Shown: piece after piece, positions 25,059 through 33,005 of the stretch
Layout of the letters: each line of letters starts with the position of its first letter
Position numbering within the stretch: position 1 is the stretch's first letter
Assembly (NCBI GenBank): GCA_934271465.1
Contig: CAKQRQ010000003.1
Location: 62,001 to 126,000 of the forward strand
Source: an uncultured Alphaproteobacteria bacterium
GTDB taxonomy: Bacteria > Pseudomonadota > Alphaproteobacteria > RF32 > CAG-239
Length of the DNA: 64,000 nucleotides
Reading direction: 5' to 3'
Position numbers and translations under genes: made by a program
Notes under the pieces: generated by a model
The model's input: the letters and a program-made list of their open reading frames with translations, nothing else
The model's database searches: none
Told to the model about the DNA's origin: nothing

Positions 25059-25667
25059 TCAGTTCTTTTTGAAGTTGCGAGAGCTTTTTTTCTTATTTTT
25101 GAATTTGAAAACGCTGTCATCTAAGTCAATATCTTTTTTGATATCATACAAAGAAACAGTTACCTCGACACTTTGCGGATCAACGATTTTCCATTGCTTC
25201 AGCTCAAGCGGGTTATTTGAAAAAACAAGCGTAATCGGCCCTATATCGCCTTTTTTTGCATAGTCAAGCGTGATAGAGGTTGAGCCGCTGTCTTGATAAA
25301 AATCCAAAACTTTAAGATCTTTTCCGTCAATTTTGATAAGGTTTGAAAGAATGAGAGATGCCGGAATATCTTCATAATCAATATGGGTAACCTGATCCAA
25401 ATCTAAATCATTGTAAACAATAAAGTTACCGTCGCCGACAATCAACACATTGGTCGGTTCGGCGTATTCCATACGGATTTTATTAGGTTTTTTGATAAAA
25501 AGGCGGCCTTCTGCGGTGGCGCCATTAGAGGCCATCTGAACAAAAGTTGCCTCCAAACTTTTGATATTATTTAAATAGCTTTCGATTTTTTGCAGATTCT
25601 CGGAAGATTGGGCGTGAACATCCAAAGAAAAGAGCAAAACAAAAAAGGTAAGAAAAAACTTTTTCAT
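25059..25667 (-). CDS. lolA: Outer-membrane lipoprotein carrier protein LolA
   Basis: Periplasmic chaperone that carries lipoproteins from LolCDE to the outer membrane. Signal peptide 1-19 (cleavage after DVHA). LolA fold segments: 'LNNIKSLEATFVQ', 'AEGRLFIKKPNKIRMEYAEP', 'LIVGDGNFIVYNDLDLDQVTH' and the 'KQWKIVDPQ.VEVTVSLYD' region. 202 residues, with a Lys-rich C-terminal tail after 'DDSVFKF'. First gene of a leftward lolA-xthA pair; the ftsK gene that often precedes lolA is absent here. Confidence 0.9.
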   Translation of the reverse strand: MKKFFLTFFVLLFSLDVHAQSSENLQKIESYLNNIKSLEATFVQMASNGATAEGRLFIKKPNKIRMEYAEPTNVLIVGDGNFIVYNDLDLDQVTHIDYEDIPASLILSNLIKIDGKDLKVLDFYQDSGSTSITLDYAKKGDIGPITLVFSNNPLELKQWKIVDPQSVEVTVSLYDIKKDIDLDDSVFKFKNKKKSSRNFKKN

Positions 25668-25743
25668 GCGGATACTATTCCTTTTTATCTGAATAATGTA
25701 TCTCTAATATAATTCTTTTGCCGGCAAAGTCCAGACAAACATA

Positions 25744-25777
25744 CCCCCTGTTAACACCAAAAAGCATTAACAGGGGG
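25744..25777 (-). terminator. Strong hairpin downstream of the Ser/Cys mini-protein
   Basis: A perfect 11-bp inverted repeat CCCCCTGTTAA/TTAACAGGGGG with a 12-nt loop, 17 nt after the mini-protein stop in the leftward direction. There is only a weak T-rich tail, so it may terminate inefficiently or protect the mRNA end. Confidence 0.55.
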
Positions 25778-25793
25778 AAGGGGCTAAGTGATA

Positions 25794-25940
25794 TTAGTAT
25801 CCGCCGCAACCACAGCCGCCGCCTGTATTTGAGGACGACTTAGTGTTGTTTTCGGAAGATTGTTTTGTGCTTTTTTCAGATGAAGAAGCAGACATTTTTT
25901 TTGAAGAAGATGAAGAAGAATCTCTCATATCTTTACACAT
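25794..25940 (-). CDS. 48-residue Ser-rich mini-protein ending GGGCGCGGY
   Basis: A short gene too small for standard length cut-offs. ATG at 25940 is preceded by AGGAG at 9-nt spacing, a better ribosome-binding site than most genes here. The product is M-C-K-D-M-R-D, then Ser/Lys/Thr/Asn-rich (16 Ser in 48 residues), closing with the Gly/Cys motif GGGCGCGGY and TAA. Cys occurs at positions 2, 43 and 45. No signal peptide or membrane segment. A dedicated hairpin follows. It could be a metal-binding peptide, a modified-peptide (RiPP) precursor with a Cys/Gly core, or a structural low-complexity protein; no modification enzyme is adjacent. Function unknown. Confidence 0.7.
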   Translation of the reverse strand: MCKDMRDSSSSSSKKMSASSSEKSTKQSSENNTKSSSNTGGGCGCGGY

Positions 25941-26020
25941 ATTTTTTACTCCTAAAAATTAATGTTTAAGCACTAATAGAAGTAAGAGCAAAAACGCCCA
26001 AAACAACCTAATCTTTCAGG

Positions 26021-26941
26021 CTACATGTGCCGCGGTTTGAAAATGCCGTCCTCAAAACCTTGAATTTTAGTATCTTTTTCGGCATCGGCAAGACGCTTAA
26101 GAGCAAAAGCCGCATATTCTTTTTCTTTTTCAATCCCGATAAAATGACGATGGAGTTTTTTGGCGACAACGGCAGTTGTGCCAGACCCGAGAAACGGATC
26201 AAAAACCACATCTCCCTCATTAGAAGAGGCTAAAACAAGTTTAGCGATAAGTTTTTCAGGTTTTTGAGTCGGGTGGGGTGTGTTTTCAGCCATAGACCAA
26301 AACGGAACGGAAATATCCGTCCAAATATTTGATGGATGAGTCAGCCGAAATTTTTGTTTTTTTTCTTCAAACCAATCTTTAGGAGCCCCTTTAGTGTCTC
26401 GATAAGGTGCAATAACCGGCCTCAACACTTTAACGGCATCTAAGTTAAAGAGATAGTCATTGCTTTTTGTAAAAAACCAAATATCTTCTAAACAATTTTT
26501 CCAGTTATTTTTAGCTCCGCGGCCTTTTTCTCTCTCCCAAGAAATTCGATTCTGAAGAACAAAATATTTAGAAGCAGCATAAGGAATGGGAATAGAACTC
26601 TTCCAGTCGGCGCAAATATAAACAGATGCAGTATCTTTGAGAATTCGAACTGTTTTTTTGAGCCATTTGTCAAGCCATTTTAAATAATCTGCAGGAGTCA
26701 TTTCCTTAAAAACAGATTGCCCGAAATTTTTTGTTAAATTATAAGGAGGATCAACAATCATCAAATCGACGCATTTGTCCGGCAAAAAAGAAAGAGCCCG
26801 AAAAGCATCTTGCCAAATCACTTTGTCCAAAACAGCGGATAAATCCGATTTTCGGGATAATTTTACAGCCTGAGCTGAAATCTTTGAAATTTCTTTCGGA
26901 GTCAAATGAAGCGTCTTATTTCTGACGGATTCTGTCGGCAA
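26021..26941 (-). CDS. Site-specific DNA methyltransferase (amino-methyltransferase, beta-class order)
   Basis: A 306-residue S-adenosylmethionine-dependent DNA methyltransferase of the N6-adenine/N4-cytosine type. The catalytic motif DPPY is at residues 64-67 (VDPPYNLTKNFG), and the SAM-binding motif is near the C-terminus (DPFLGSGTTAVVAKKL, then HFIGIEKEKEY), i.e. motif IV before motif I as in the beta class that includes CcrM. HPTQKPEKLI is the usual motif X lead-in. It lacks the CcrM C-terminal domain and has a 40-residue N-terminal extension. Start is TTG, immediately after the HPr stop (TAA-TTG) with GGAG upstream. No restriction endonuclease is adjacent, so it is an orphan enzyme of unknown target. 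Confidence 0.88.
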   Translation of the reverse strand: MPTESVRNKTLHLTPKEISKISAQAVKLSRKSDLSAVLDKVIWQDAFRALSFLPDKCVDLMIVDPPYNLTKNFGQSVFKEMTPADYLKWLDKWLKKTVRILKDTASVYICADWKSSIPIPYAASKYFVLQNRISWEREKGRGAKNNWKNCLEDIWFFTKSNDYLFNLDAVKVLRPVIAPYRDTKGAPKDWFEEKKQKFRLTHPSNIWTDISVPFWSMAENTPHPTQKPEKLIAKLVLASSNEGDVVFDPFLGSGTTAVVAKKLHRHFIGIEKEKEYAAFALKRLADAEKDTKIQGFEDGIFKPRHM

Positions 26942-27217
26942 TTAATTTTCTCCGAATTTATTATTAAGAAGTGTTTCCAAAGCAGTCATAACTTCTTGAG
27001 CCTGTTTTCCCGAGGCCGAAACCTTAATGGTTGTTCCTTTGGAAGCGGCCAGCATCATCAGCCCCATAATGGAACATCCATTGACACATTGACCGATACG
27101 CTCGACTTCAACAGTCGCATCAAAAGGTTCAACAGTCTTGACAAAAGCCGCAGCGGCGCGGGCATGAAGTCCTTTAATATTTTTAATTTCAAGTTCTTTA
27201 ACAATTTTATCGGCCAT
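26942..27217 (-). CDS. ptsH: Phosphocarrier protein HPr
   Basis: A 91-residue phosphocarrier of the phosphotransferase system. The active-site His18 lies in GLHARAA; the regulatory-site region is VNGCSIMGLMMLAAS with Ser49 where HPr kinase would act. Directly downstream of the mannose-family EIIA (3-nt gap), the arrangement of the alphaproteobacterial regulatory PTS (EIIA-HPr), which senses nitrogen or carbon state rather than importing sugar. No EIIBC permease is near. Confidence 0.93.
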   Translation of the reverse strand: MADKIVKELEIKNIKGLHARAAAAFVKTVEPFDATVEVERIGQCVNGCSIMGLMMLAASKGTTIKVSASGKQAQEVMTALETLLNNKFGEN

Positions 27218-27220
27218 GGT

Positions 27221-27619
27221 CTATTTTCCCAAAAGTTGTGAGGCGATGTTAATATATTTTTTGCCGGCTTCCTGTGCGCCCTCAACGGTGTGTTTAATAT
27301 CATTATCCTTACGCAAAGAAGCTATTTTAATTAACATCGGAAGGTTGATACCGGCCAAAATCTCTACATTGGCTCTGTCCATAACGGATAAAGCCAAGTT
27401 TGAGGGCGTTCCTCCGAACATATCCGTCAAAAGCACAACACCTTTGCCTGAATCGACCTCATTAACTTTTTCAAGAATTTCATTACGGCGCATTTCCATA
27501 TCATCTTCAGGGCCGATACAAACAGCTGCAACTTGTTCCTGCTTGCCGACGACATGCTGCATCGCCGAAATAAATTCGTTTGCCAAATTGCCATGAGTGA
27601 CCAAAACCAATCCAATCAT
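27221..27619 (-). CDS. PTS EIIA component, mannose (Man) family
   Basis: A 132-residue cytosolic EIIA(Man)-type domain. The phosphorylated His9 lies in LVLVTHGNLA; other family segments are VLLTDMFGGTPSNLA and LAGINLPMLIK. In Alphaproteobacteria this protein accepts phosphate from HPr and works as a signalling protein beside HprK. Here it lies between HPr and an unknown 141-residue gene in one leftward cluster. Confidence 0.93.
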   Translation of the reverse strand: MIGLVLVTHGNLANEFISAMQHVVGKQEQVAAVCIGPEDDMEMRRNEILEKVNEVDSGKGVVLLTDMFGGTPSNLALSVMDRANVEILAGINLPMLIKIASLRKDNDIKHTVEGAQEAGKKYINIASQLLGK

Positions 27620-27629
27620 TTTTTATCCT

Positions 27630-28055
27630 CTATTTTACGTTTTTTTCACCGTTTTTCCAGATTTTGACCGCGCCGAAATTTTTTAAAAGTTCATCGCGGT
27701 TTTTAGCTTTGACAAGCTCATCAGCGCGTGTTTGCCGTCCTTCAAAAACAATTTCTTCAACATTCTCAACAGGAACGCCGTAAACGCGTTCGACCATTTT
27801 TCCTTTAAGTTCAACAATCATAACAAACTCGGATTCGGCCAAAGGTTCGACGGTTTCTTCATTAATATTATCAAGCTTAACAGCCAGATGAGAATCTCTT
27901 TTCAAAAGAGCTGTCCTCTTGCCATCAAATTCCAAAACAGGGTTTTCGGGCAAACCCGAACGAGTATCAATAAAAATAGCCAACTCGCCATATTTATTTT
28001 CAATAATCTCAAAGAAATCTTGTTTTTCAATAAGGGTATAATATTGCGTTTCCAT
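27630..28055 (-). CDS. Unknown 141-residue protein upstream of EIIA-HPr
   Basis: Soluble, acidic protein without signal peptide or membrane segment. It looks all-beta: alternating 'YYTLIEKQDFFEIIENKYGELAIF', 'FDGKRTALLKRD', 'LAESEFVMIVELKGKMVERVYGVPVENVEEIVF', then a Lys-rich end. It occupies the place where Alphaproteobacteria usually encode HPr kinase/phosphorylase, but has no P-loop and none of the HprK signature, so it is not that enzyme. Starts the leftward cluster with EIIA, HPr and the methyltransferase. Family not recognised. Confidence 0.65.
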   Translation of the reverse strand: METQYYTLIEKQDFFEIIENKYGELAIFIDTRSGLPENPVLEFDGKRTALLKRDSHLAVKLDNINEETVEPLAESEFVMIVELKGKMVERVYGVPVENVEEIVFEGRQTRADELVKAKNRDELLKNFGAVKIWKNGEKNVK

Positions 28056-28138
28056 GTTAAAAATCTTTCTGATATTGCGAAAATCTTTTAATATGCTATA
28101 ACAATATTACCAAACTGTCAATTTTAGGTTAATGAGAT

Positions 28139-29890
28139 ATGCAAAAAACGGCCGGAAAATTTATTTGGAATTATCTTCAAAAATTTAAATTTGTGTTAGC
28201 AGGAATTTGCTTGTCAGCTCTTGCGGCGCGAGGAATTTCGCAAGCGGGTTCTTATGTAATGGCAAAGATTTTCAGTTTTGCGGGGGCTTCATTTGATAAT
28301 CCGGTTTATTATGAAACATTGTTAAAATTATTGTTGCTATGCTGCGGGCTGGAATTATTTGGACACTTATTTCAAACGATGAGTATATGGTTCGGCTGTC
28401 GTTTAATACCCTTTATTCGCTCTATTGTGATTAAAGATGTGTTTGAATATGTCAACAGGCATTCTATTTCATACTTTGTCAATGAAATGACCGGAAACAT
28501 TTCAAACAAATTCAATCAACTTCAAAACGGGATGGTTGAATTTTTTATGCAGTCCGGAAACATTTTATTTGACGGATGTTATCTGATTGTCAATTTGGCC
28601 ATCTTGGCATGGATGAGCTGGGTTTTAGGAGCAACAATAATTGCGTGGGTCTTTTTGATGTTTTTTGTTGGACGGCATTTCGGACGTAAAAGGGCAGAAT
28701 TATCCCGCCGAACATCGTTGCAGCAAAGCCGGTCCAATGCGGTCATTGTGGATTCGATAGCTAATTACAGTGAAATAAAAAGTTTTGCCAACTATAAATA
28801 CGAACGGTTAAACCTGATTAAAACACTTCGATTGTGGCGCCAAGCAGAGAGTAACGAGCAAAAACAAAAAATGATGATTAACTTTTGGCTCGGAATGGTT
28901 GCTGTCTGTTCGGAATTATTTTTTATGATATTAAGTTTGGGGTTGTTTTATTGGAACAAACTGGATATGGTCGGATTCTTTTTTATTTTGACGATCTTTC
29001 ACCGCCTAAGCGGAATAGCCTTTGGCGTGACATGGAATGTTAATAATATGTCGCGAATTGTCGGTCAGATAGATTCGGCGTTGGAAACATTATCTGTTGA
29101 ACCGGAGCTTAAAGATTCGCCGAAAGCCGAAACAATAAATGCCAAAAAAGCGCAAATAGAGTTTGAAAATGTTTGTTTTTCTTATTCGCATGAACAGCCT
29201 ATTTTAAATGACTTTAACTTAAAAATTAAGGCCGGAGAAAAAGTAGGCATTGTCGGATCGTCCGGAGCCGGAAAATCAACACTGATTAAGCTTGCGGCAA
29301 GGTATTTTGATGTCCAAAAGGGAAGCATTAAGCTGAATGGAAAAGACATCAGAAACATCACGCAGGAATCTCTTCATCGAATGATTGCAACCATACCGCA
29401 GGATGTGTGTTTGTTTAACAGAAGCCTGATGGAAAATATTCGTTACGGAAAAACAAATGCATCGGATGAGAATGTCAAAAAAGCGGCAGCTCAGGCTTTT
29501 GCAGACAAGTTTATTGAAAAATTTCCCGAGAAATATGAAACAAAGGTTGGCGACAGAGGGGTTGTGTTGTCAGGAGGAGAAAGGCAGCGCATAGCTATTG
29601 CTCGGGCTATTTTGAAAAATGCGCCGATATTGATTTTTGACGAGGCCACATCATCATTGGATTCCGAAAGCGAGAAATATATTCAAGAATCACTAAAAAC
29701 CTTGATGAAAGGCAAAACGGTCATCGCCATTGCTCACCGGTTGTCAACGCTGCGCGAAATGGATAGAATAATTGTTCTGGAAAATGGCAAAATTATTGAG
29801 CAGGGAAGCCATTTAAGCCTCTTGCGTAAAAAAGGCCGCTATGCAGAGTTATTTAAAATGCAGACGGATGGGTATATTCAAAAAGCCTAG
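28139..29890 (+). CDS. ABC transporter, fused permease and ATPase
   Basis: A 583-residue half-transporter of the exporter (ABCB/MsbA-like) type: six transmembrane helices (about 15-310), then a nucleotide-binding domain with Walker A GSSGAGKST (about 373-381), Q-loop PQDV, signature LSGGERQR, Walker B ILIFDEATSSLD and the H-loop AHRLST. Works as a homodimer exporting lipid, peptide or drug; substrate not deducible. Its TAG stop overlaps the stop of the converging autotransporter gene within the palindrome CTAG. Confidence 0.92.
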   Translation: MQKTAGKFIWNYLQKFKFVLAGICLSALAARGISQAGSYVMAKIFSFAGASFDNPVYYETLLKLLLLCCGLELFGHLFQTMSIWFGCRLIPFIRSIVIKDVFEYVNRHSISYFVNEMTGNISNKFNQLQNGMVEFFMQSGNILFDGCYLIVNLAILAWMSWVLGATIIAWVFLMFFVGRHFGRKRAELSRRTSLQQSRSNAVIVDSIANYSEIKSFANYKYERLNLIKTLRLWRQAESNEQKQKMMINFWLGMVAVCSELFFMILSLGLFYWNKLDMVGFFFILTIFHRLSGIAFGVTWNVNNMSRIVGQIDSALETLSVEPELKDSPKAETINAKKAQIEFENVCFSYSHEQPILNDFNLKIKAGEKVGIVGSSGAGKSTLIKLAARYFDVQKGSIKLNGKDIRNITQESLHRMIATIPQDVCLFNRSLMENIRYGKTNASDENVKKAAAQAFADKFIEKFPEKYETKVGDRGVVLSGGERQRIAIARAILKNAPILIFDEATSSLDSESEKYIQESLKTLMKGKTVIAIAHRLSTLREMDRIIVLENGKIIEQGSHLSLLRKKGRYAELFKMQTDGYIQKA

Positions 29891-32778
29891 AAGTTATAAA
29901 TTAAAGATAAATTAGCTGTTGCATCCTGATAATCCGAGCCAAAGCTGTATGTGCCGGATAAAGCTGCGCTCCAATTATTTGCCAAGTCAAACGACATTCC
30001 GGCTTCAAGTCTGGCTAAAGTTCTGTTTGAAGCAGCTTCCAAAGACAGGTTCTCAAGAAGAACAAAATCACTGGTATTGTTCAGGATTTGAACAAAGGAG
30101 GGTTTGGCATAAATTTCAGCCTTGCCTTCAGGAAACCGCCAGCGTTTGGCAATTTTGAGACCCGCTTCAATTTCTGTGCGGGTGGCATTGTCAAATTCGG
30201 TTGTTTTTCCGGCATTATCTTTAATCTCATCAAGATCAACGGAGGCATAGCTGATGCGAACCCCCGGCTCAAGGCGAATGCCGTTAATGTTTTCATAAAT
30301 AAAGTTAACATCAAGCGTAATACCATAGGTCGTTCCGCTGACATCTCCCTCAACGCCATCAGCTGTAGAAACATCTCCGTCTATTTTTCCGGCATAAGCT
30401 GCTGCGACAACGGATAAGAGCCTGCTGTCATGGCGCAGATAAAGGCCGCCGAGATAGCTGTTCAAAGAAATATCCGCAGAATTCCTGATTCGATAAGTCT
30501 TGCCGTCATCTTCAAAGGAATAAGAACCGGAACGGTAAGATGCTAAAATACCGAATTTTGTTTGGTTGTCGCCGATAAGATCTAACCCGCCGTCTAATCC
30601 GCCAATAGTGGCAGTATAGTTGTAAGGATCTTGAATCTTGGCTGTCGTATACACCGGAGCTGCCCAGCCGGTAAGTGTCGGCCGGCTGCTGTGGCAGATT
30701 CGGTTGGTGTATTTTGAATAAGCTGTCCGAGGACATGGAATTTGACGCGGTTCGCTTTCTGCGATGTTTTTACGTAAAGATGCCCCCAAAGAAGCTGTTT
30801 GCATAAAAGTAGTATCAATTAATCCATAATAAGCGGCAGTTTCCGGTGTGATATTCGGCCGGTTTGTGTCGAGAGCATAAGAATACCATTGATTATTATC
30901 AAATAATACATCCCAGTCAAAAGGAGAACCGTCAACACGCCAAATCTTAAAAGAGGATTGGCCTCCGGTTACATTTGAGGGAGCTTCAGCAAATAATACA
31001 GAATCAGAAGGATTACCTGCATCTAAAGATTTAAGGTAAACCAAAGAACTTCCTTTAACATCGCCTCCGATTGAGAGCTTATCGGATGTTCCGTCAACAG
31101 GGTTCATATCCATAATAATCATGGAGCCGTCTTTTCCTTCAAAATCTCCGGTAACTGTAAGGACATCTGAGGAATTAGCGCCGGAGAGGGTAAAATCAAT
31201 TGCACCGTTATTGATAAGATTCCCGTTTATCGTCGCTGAAACAACATTTTCCAGAGTTCCGGAAACGTCTAAGGTTGCTCCGTTGTTAATAATAAAGTTT
31301 TTGTTTGTTCCGCTCATCGCAAGCGAAGAAGTCAATCGCGCCGTTGTGCCAGAGGCTAAGGTAAGCGTATCCCAGCCGCTGATAGTCAAATCTGAAAGGG
31401 TATAGGATCCTGAATTTAAAACAAGATTCTTATCTTCAGCCGTTTCATTGACCAATCTGTTATTAAAAGCAGCATTAAGACCGTTTGTAAGGATTAAGGT
31501 TGTTAATTCTGATTGACCCCAGTTAATAGAAGATGATAAAGACAAGTCAGCTTCAGCGTAAATATTTATTGAATCTTTTAAAACAGTATCGGCGGCCAAA
31601 GAAATAACAGAGCCGTTTGTTGCGATGAGGCCGTTCAAGATACCGCCGGATTCTGAACTCAAAGTTCCTCCGGAATTAACAATTGTGTTGGAAGCCTGTC
31701 CGCCGTTCTTAACAGTCATTGTGCCGCCGTTAATGGTTGTTGAAGATGCTTCAGCGCCGGAATTTAAGGTAAAAGAACCACCGGTAACAGTTGTATCTGT
31801 AATCATTCCACCAGAAGCTGTAACTGTTCCGGTATCTGAAATAGTCACATCTTTAACTGTTCCCGAGGTTACATCTAAAAGACCGCCCTGAACAGTTGTA
31901 TTTACCGCAGTTCCGCCGGAAACAGCCAGTGTGCCGGAAGTAACGGTTGTGTCAGAGGCTGTTCCGTCCGTATTGACAATGAGGACACCTCCGCCAACAG
32001 TCAAGTTTTCAGCCGCCCCAACCGCATCAACGGACAAAATCCCGTTGGAGCCTAAGATAAGGTCTTGAATACGATGATCTTTGATTACGAGTTCTTGAGC
32101 CTGATAATTCGAATCATAAATAGCGTCAATAGTTGCATTTGTTGAAAATCTGAAAGCGCTTTGAGCCTCAATAATAACGTCGGAAAGAACGGCCCTATCC
32201 GTCAGAGCTTCAATAATTCCGGAATTGACTTCAATATCTTTAGCCAATCCTTTATCGACAACAAGAGTTCCCCCGTTAACTTTTATATTTTCCGCTATGC
32301 CGTCACTTGTCCCGTTATTGACAACTTCTAAAACAGAGCCATTAGTGATATTCAGACCGGATGCAGTATTATTTAGGATGGATCCGCTTGAGGACCCGTC
32401 TGAAGTTTGAATGTTTGTGACGGTAGCCGCTGTGGTAAAAGCAAATTTTGAATTATCATTCAATTTAAGGTCATCAACTGTAGCTGCGCCGATTGTCCTG
32501 ATTATTCCTCCGGCGTTAACGATTGTATTTGATGCTGTTCCACCTGCATTAACAGTTAGTATTCCATCGCTGTTAACGGTTGTTCCTGTAGCGGTGCCGT
32601 TGTTGTTAACATCAAGCTTGTTATAAGTATCGGAAGATGAAATGGTTTGATTATCGGCTGTTTCGCCATCGCCGACGGTAAGTGTTTCTGCAGAAAAAGC
32701 TTCTGTGCCGTTTAATAAAATTAAACAGCAGAAAAGGGCTGTGCTTGCCAAAAAAGAATACCTTTTCTTTATAAACAC
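29887..32778 (-). CDS. AIDA-type autotransporter adhesin
   Basis: A 963-residue type V secreted surface protein. Signal peptide about 1-30 (MFIKKRYSFLASTALFCCLI). The passenger (about 30-640) consists of imperfect repeats of roughly 19 residues of the type 'GG.A.NTTVN.GGTL.V..GG', building a beta-helix, as in AIDA/Ag43 adhesins. A C-terminal autotransporter barrel (about 690-963) ends in the outer-membrane signal LSLIYNF. Start is GTG with AAGGAAA upstream. An unusual Cys pair (PCPRTAYSK...RICHSS) lies at the junction with the barrel. Its promoter must lie in the GANTC-dense spacer toward recF. Confidence 0.9.
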   Translation of the reverse strand: MFIKKRYSFLASTALFCCLILLNGTEAFSAETLTVGDGETADNQTISSSDTYNKLDVNNNGTATGTTVNSDGILTVNAGGTASNTIVNAGGIIRTIGAATVDDLKLNDNSKFAFTTAATVTNIQTSDGSSSGSILNNTASGLNITNGSVLEVVNNGTSDGIAENIKVNGGTLVVDKGLAKDIEVNSGIIEALTDRAVLSDVIIEAQSAFRFSTNATIDAIYDSNYQAQELVIKDHRIQDLILGSNGILSVDAVGAAENLTVGGGVLIVNTDGTASDTTVTSGTLAVSGGTAVNTTVQGGLLDVTSGTVKDVTISDTGTVTASGGMITDTTVTGGSFTLNSGAEASSTTINGGTMTVKNGGQASNTIVNSGGTLSSESGGILNGLIATNGSVISLAADTVLKDSINIYAEADLSLSSSINWGQSELTTLILTNGLNAAFNNRLVNETAEDKNLVLNSGSYTLSDLTISGWDTLTLASGTTARLTSSLAMSGTNKNFIINNGATLDVSGTLENVVSATINGNLINNGAIDFTLSGANSSDVLTVTGDFEGKDGSMIIMDMNPVDGTSDKLSIGGDVKGSSLVYLKSLDAGNPSDSVLFAEAPSNVTGGQSSFKIWRVDGSPFDWDVLFDNNQWYSYALDTNRPNITPETAAYYGLIDTTFMQTASLGASLRKNIAESEPRQIPCPRTAYSKYTNRICHSSRPTLTGWAAPVYTTAKIQDPYNYTATIGGLDGGLDLIGDNQTKFGILASYRSGSYSFEDDGKTYRIRNSADISLNSYLGGLYLRHDSRLLSVVAAAYAGKIDGDVSTADGVEGDVSGTTYGITLDVNFIYENINGIRLEPGVRISYASVDLDEIKDNAGKTTEFDNATRTEIEAGLKIAKRWRFPEGKAEIYAKPSFVQILNNTSDFVLLENLSLEAASNRTLARLEAGMSFDLANNWSAALSGTYSFGSDYQDATANLSLIYNF

Positions 32779-33005
32779 CGCAGTTTCCTTTGAATATAAA
32801 GGTTTCCCGACAGAATCGGAAGAACCTGAACGGCCGTTGATATCTAAAGGCTAGAAGAAAAAAATTAACAAAAAATTACCGATTCCCTCAAAGAAAACAG
32901 GCGATTCGCTGCAAATCAAGACTCAGATTCGTTTTGAGTCCGATTGAAAAATTTTAAAAAGAGGTAAAAAGAATCGCAAAAAATTGTCCGAATCGCAAAT
33001 TTTTA
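32779..33005. promoter_or_regulatory. GANTC-dense spacer between the autotransporter and recF
   Basis: A 227-bp gene-free region with eight GANTC sites, at 32813, 32881, 32903, 32920, 32926, 32936, 32971 and 32990. Seven of them lie within 114 bp, against about one per 250-280 bp expected by chance. The core GAATCGC occurs three times: direct copies at 32971 and 32990 (both followed by AAA) and inverted at 32901. A near-match to the CtrA box (TTAA-N7-TTAC, 32865-32879) lies just before the cluster. It must also carry the leftward autotransporter promoter. Confidence 0.55.

Noticed and set aside
30900..32700. Repeated DNA in the autotransporter as a CRISPR or satellite array
   Set aside because: The repeats are imperfect, vary in length and are in frame; they are explained by AIDA-type passenger repeats.
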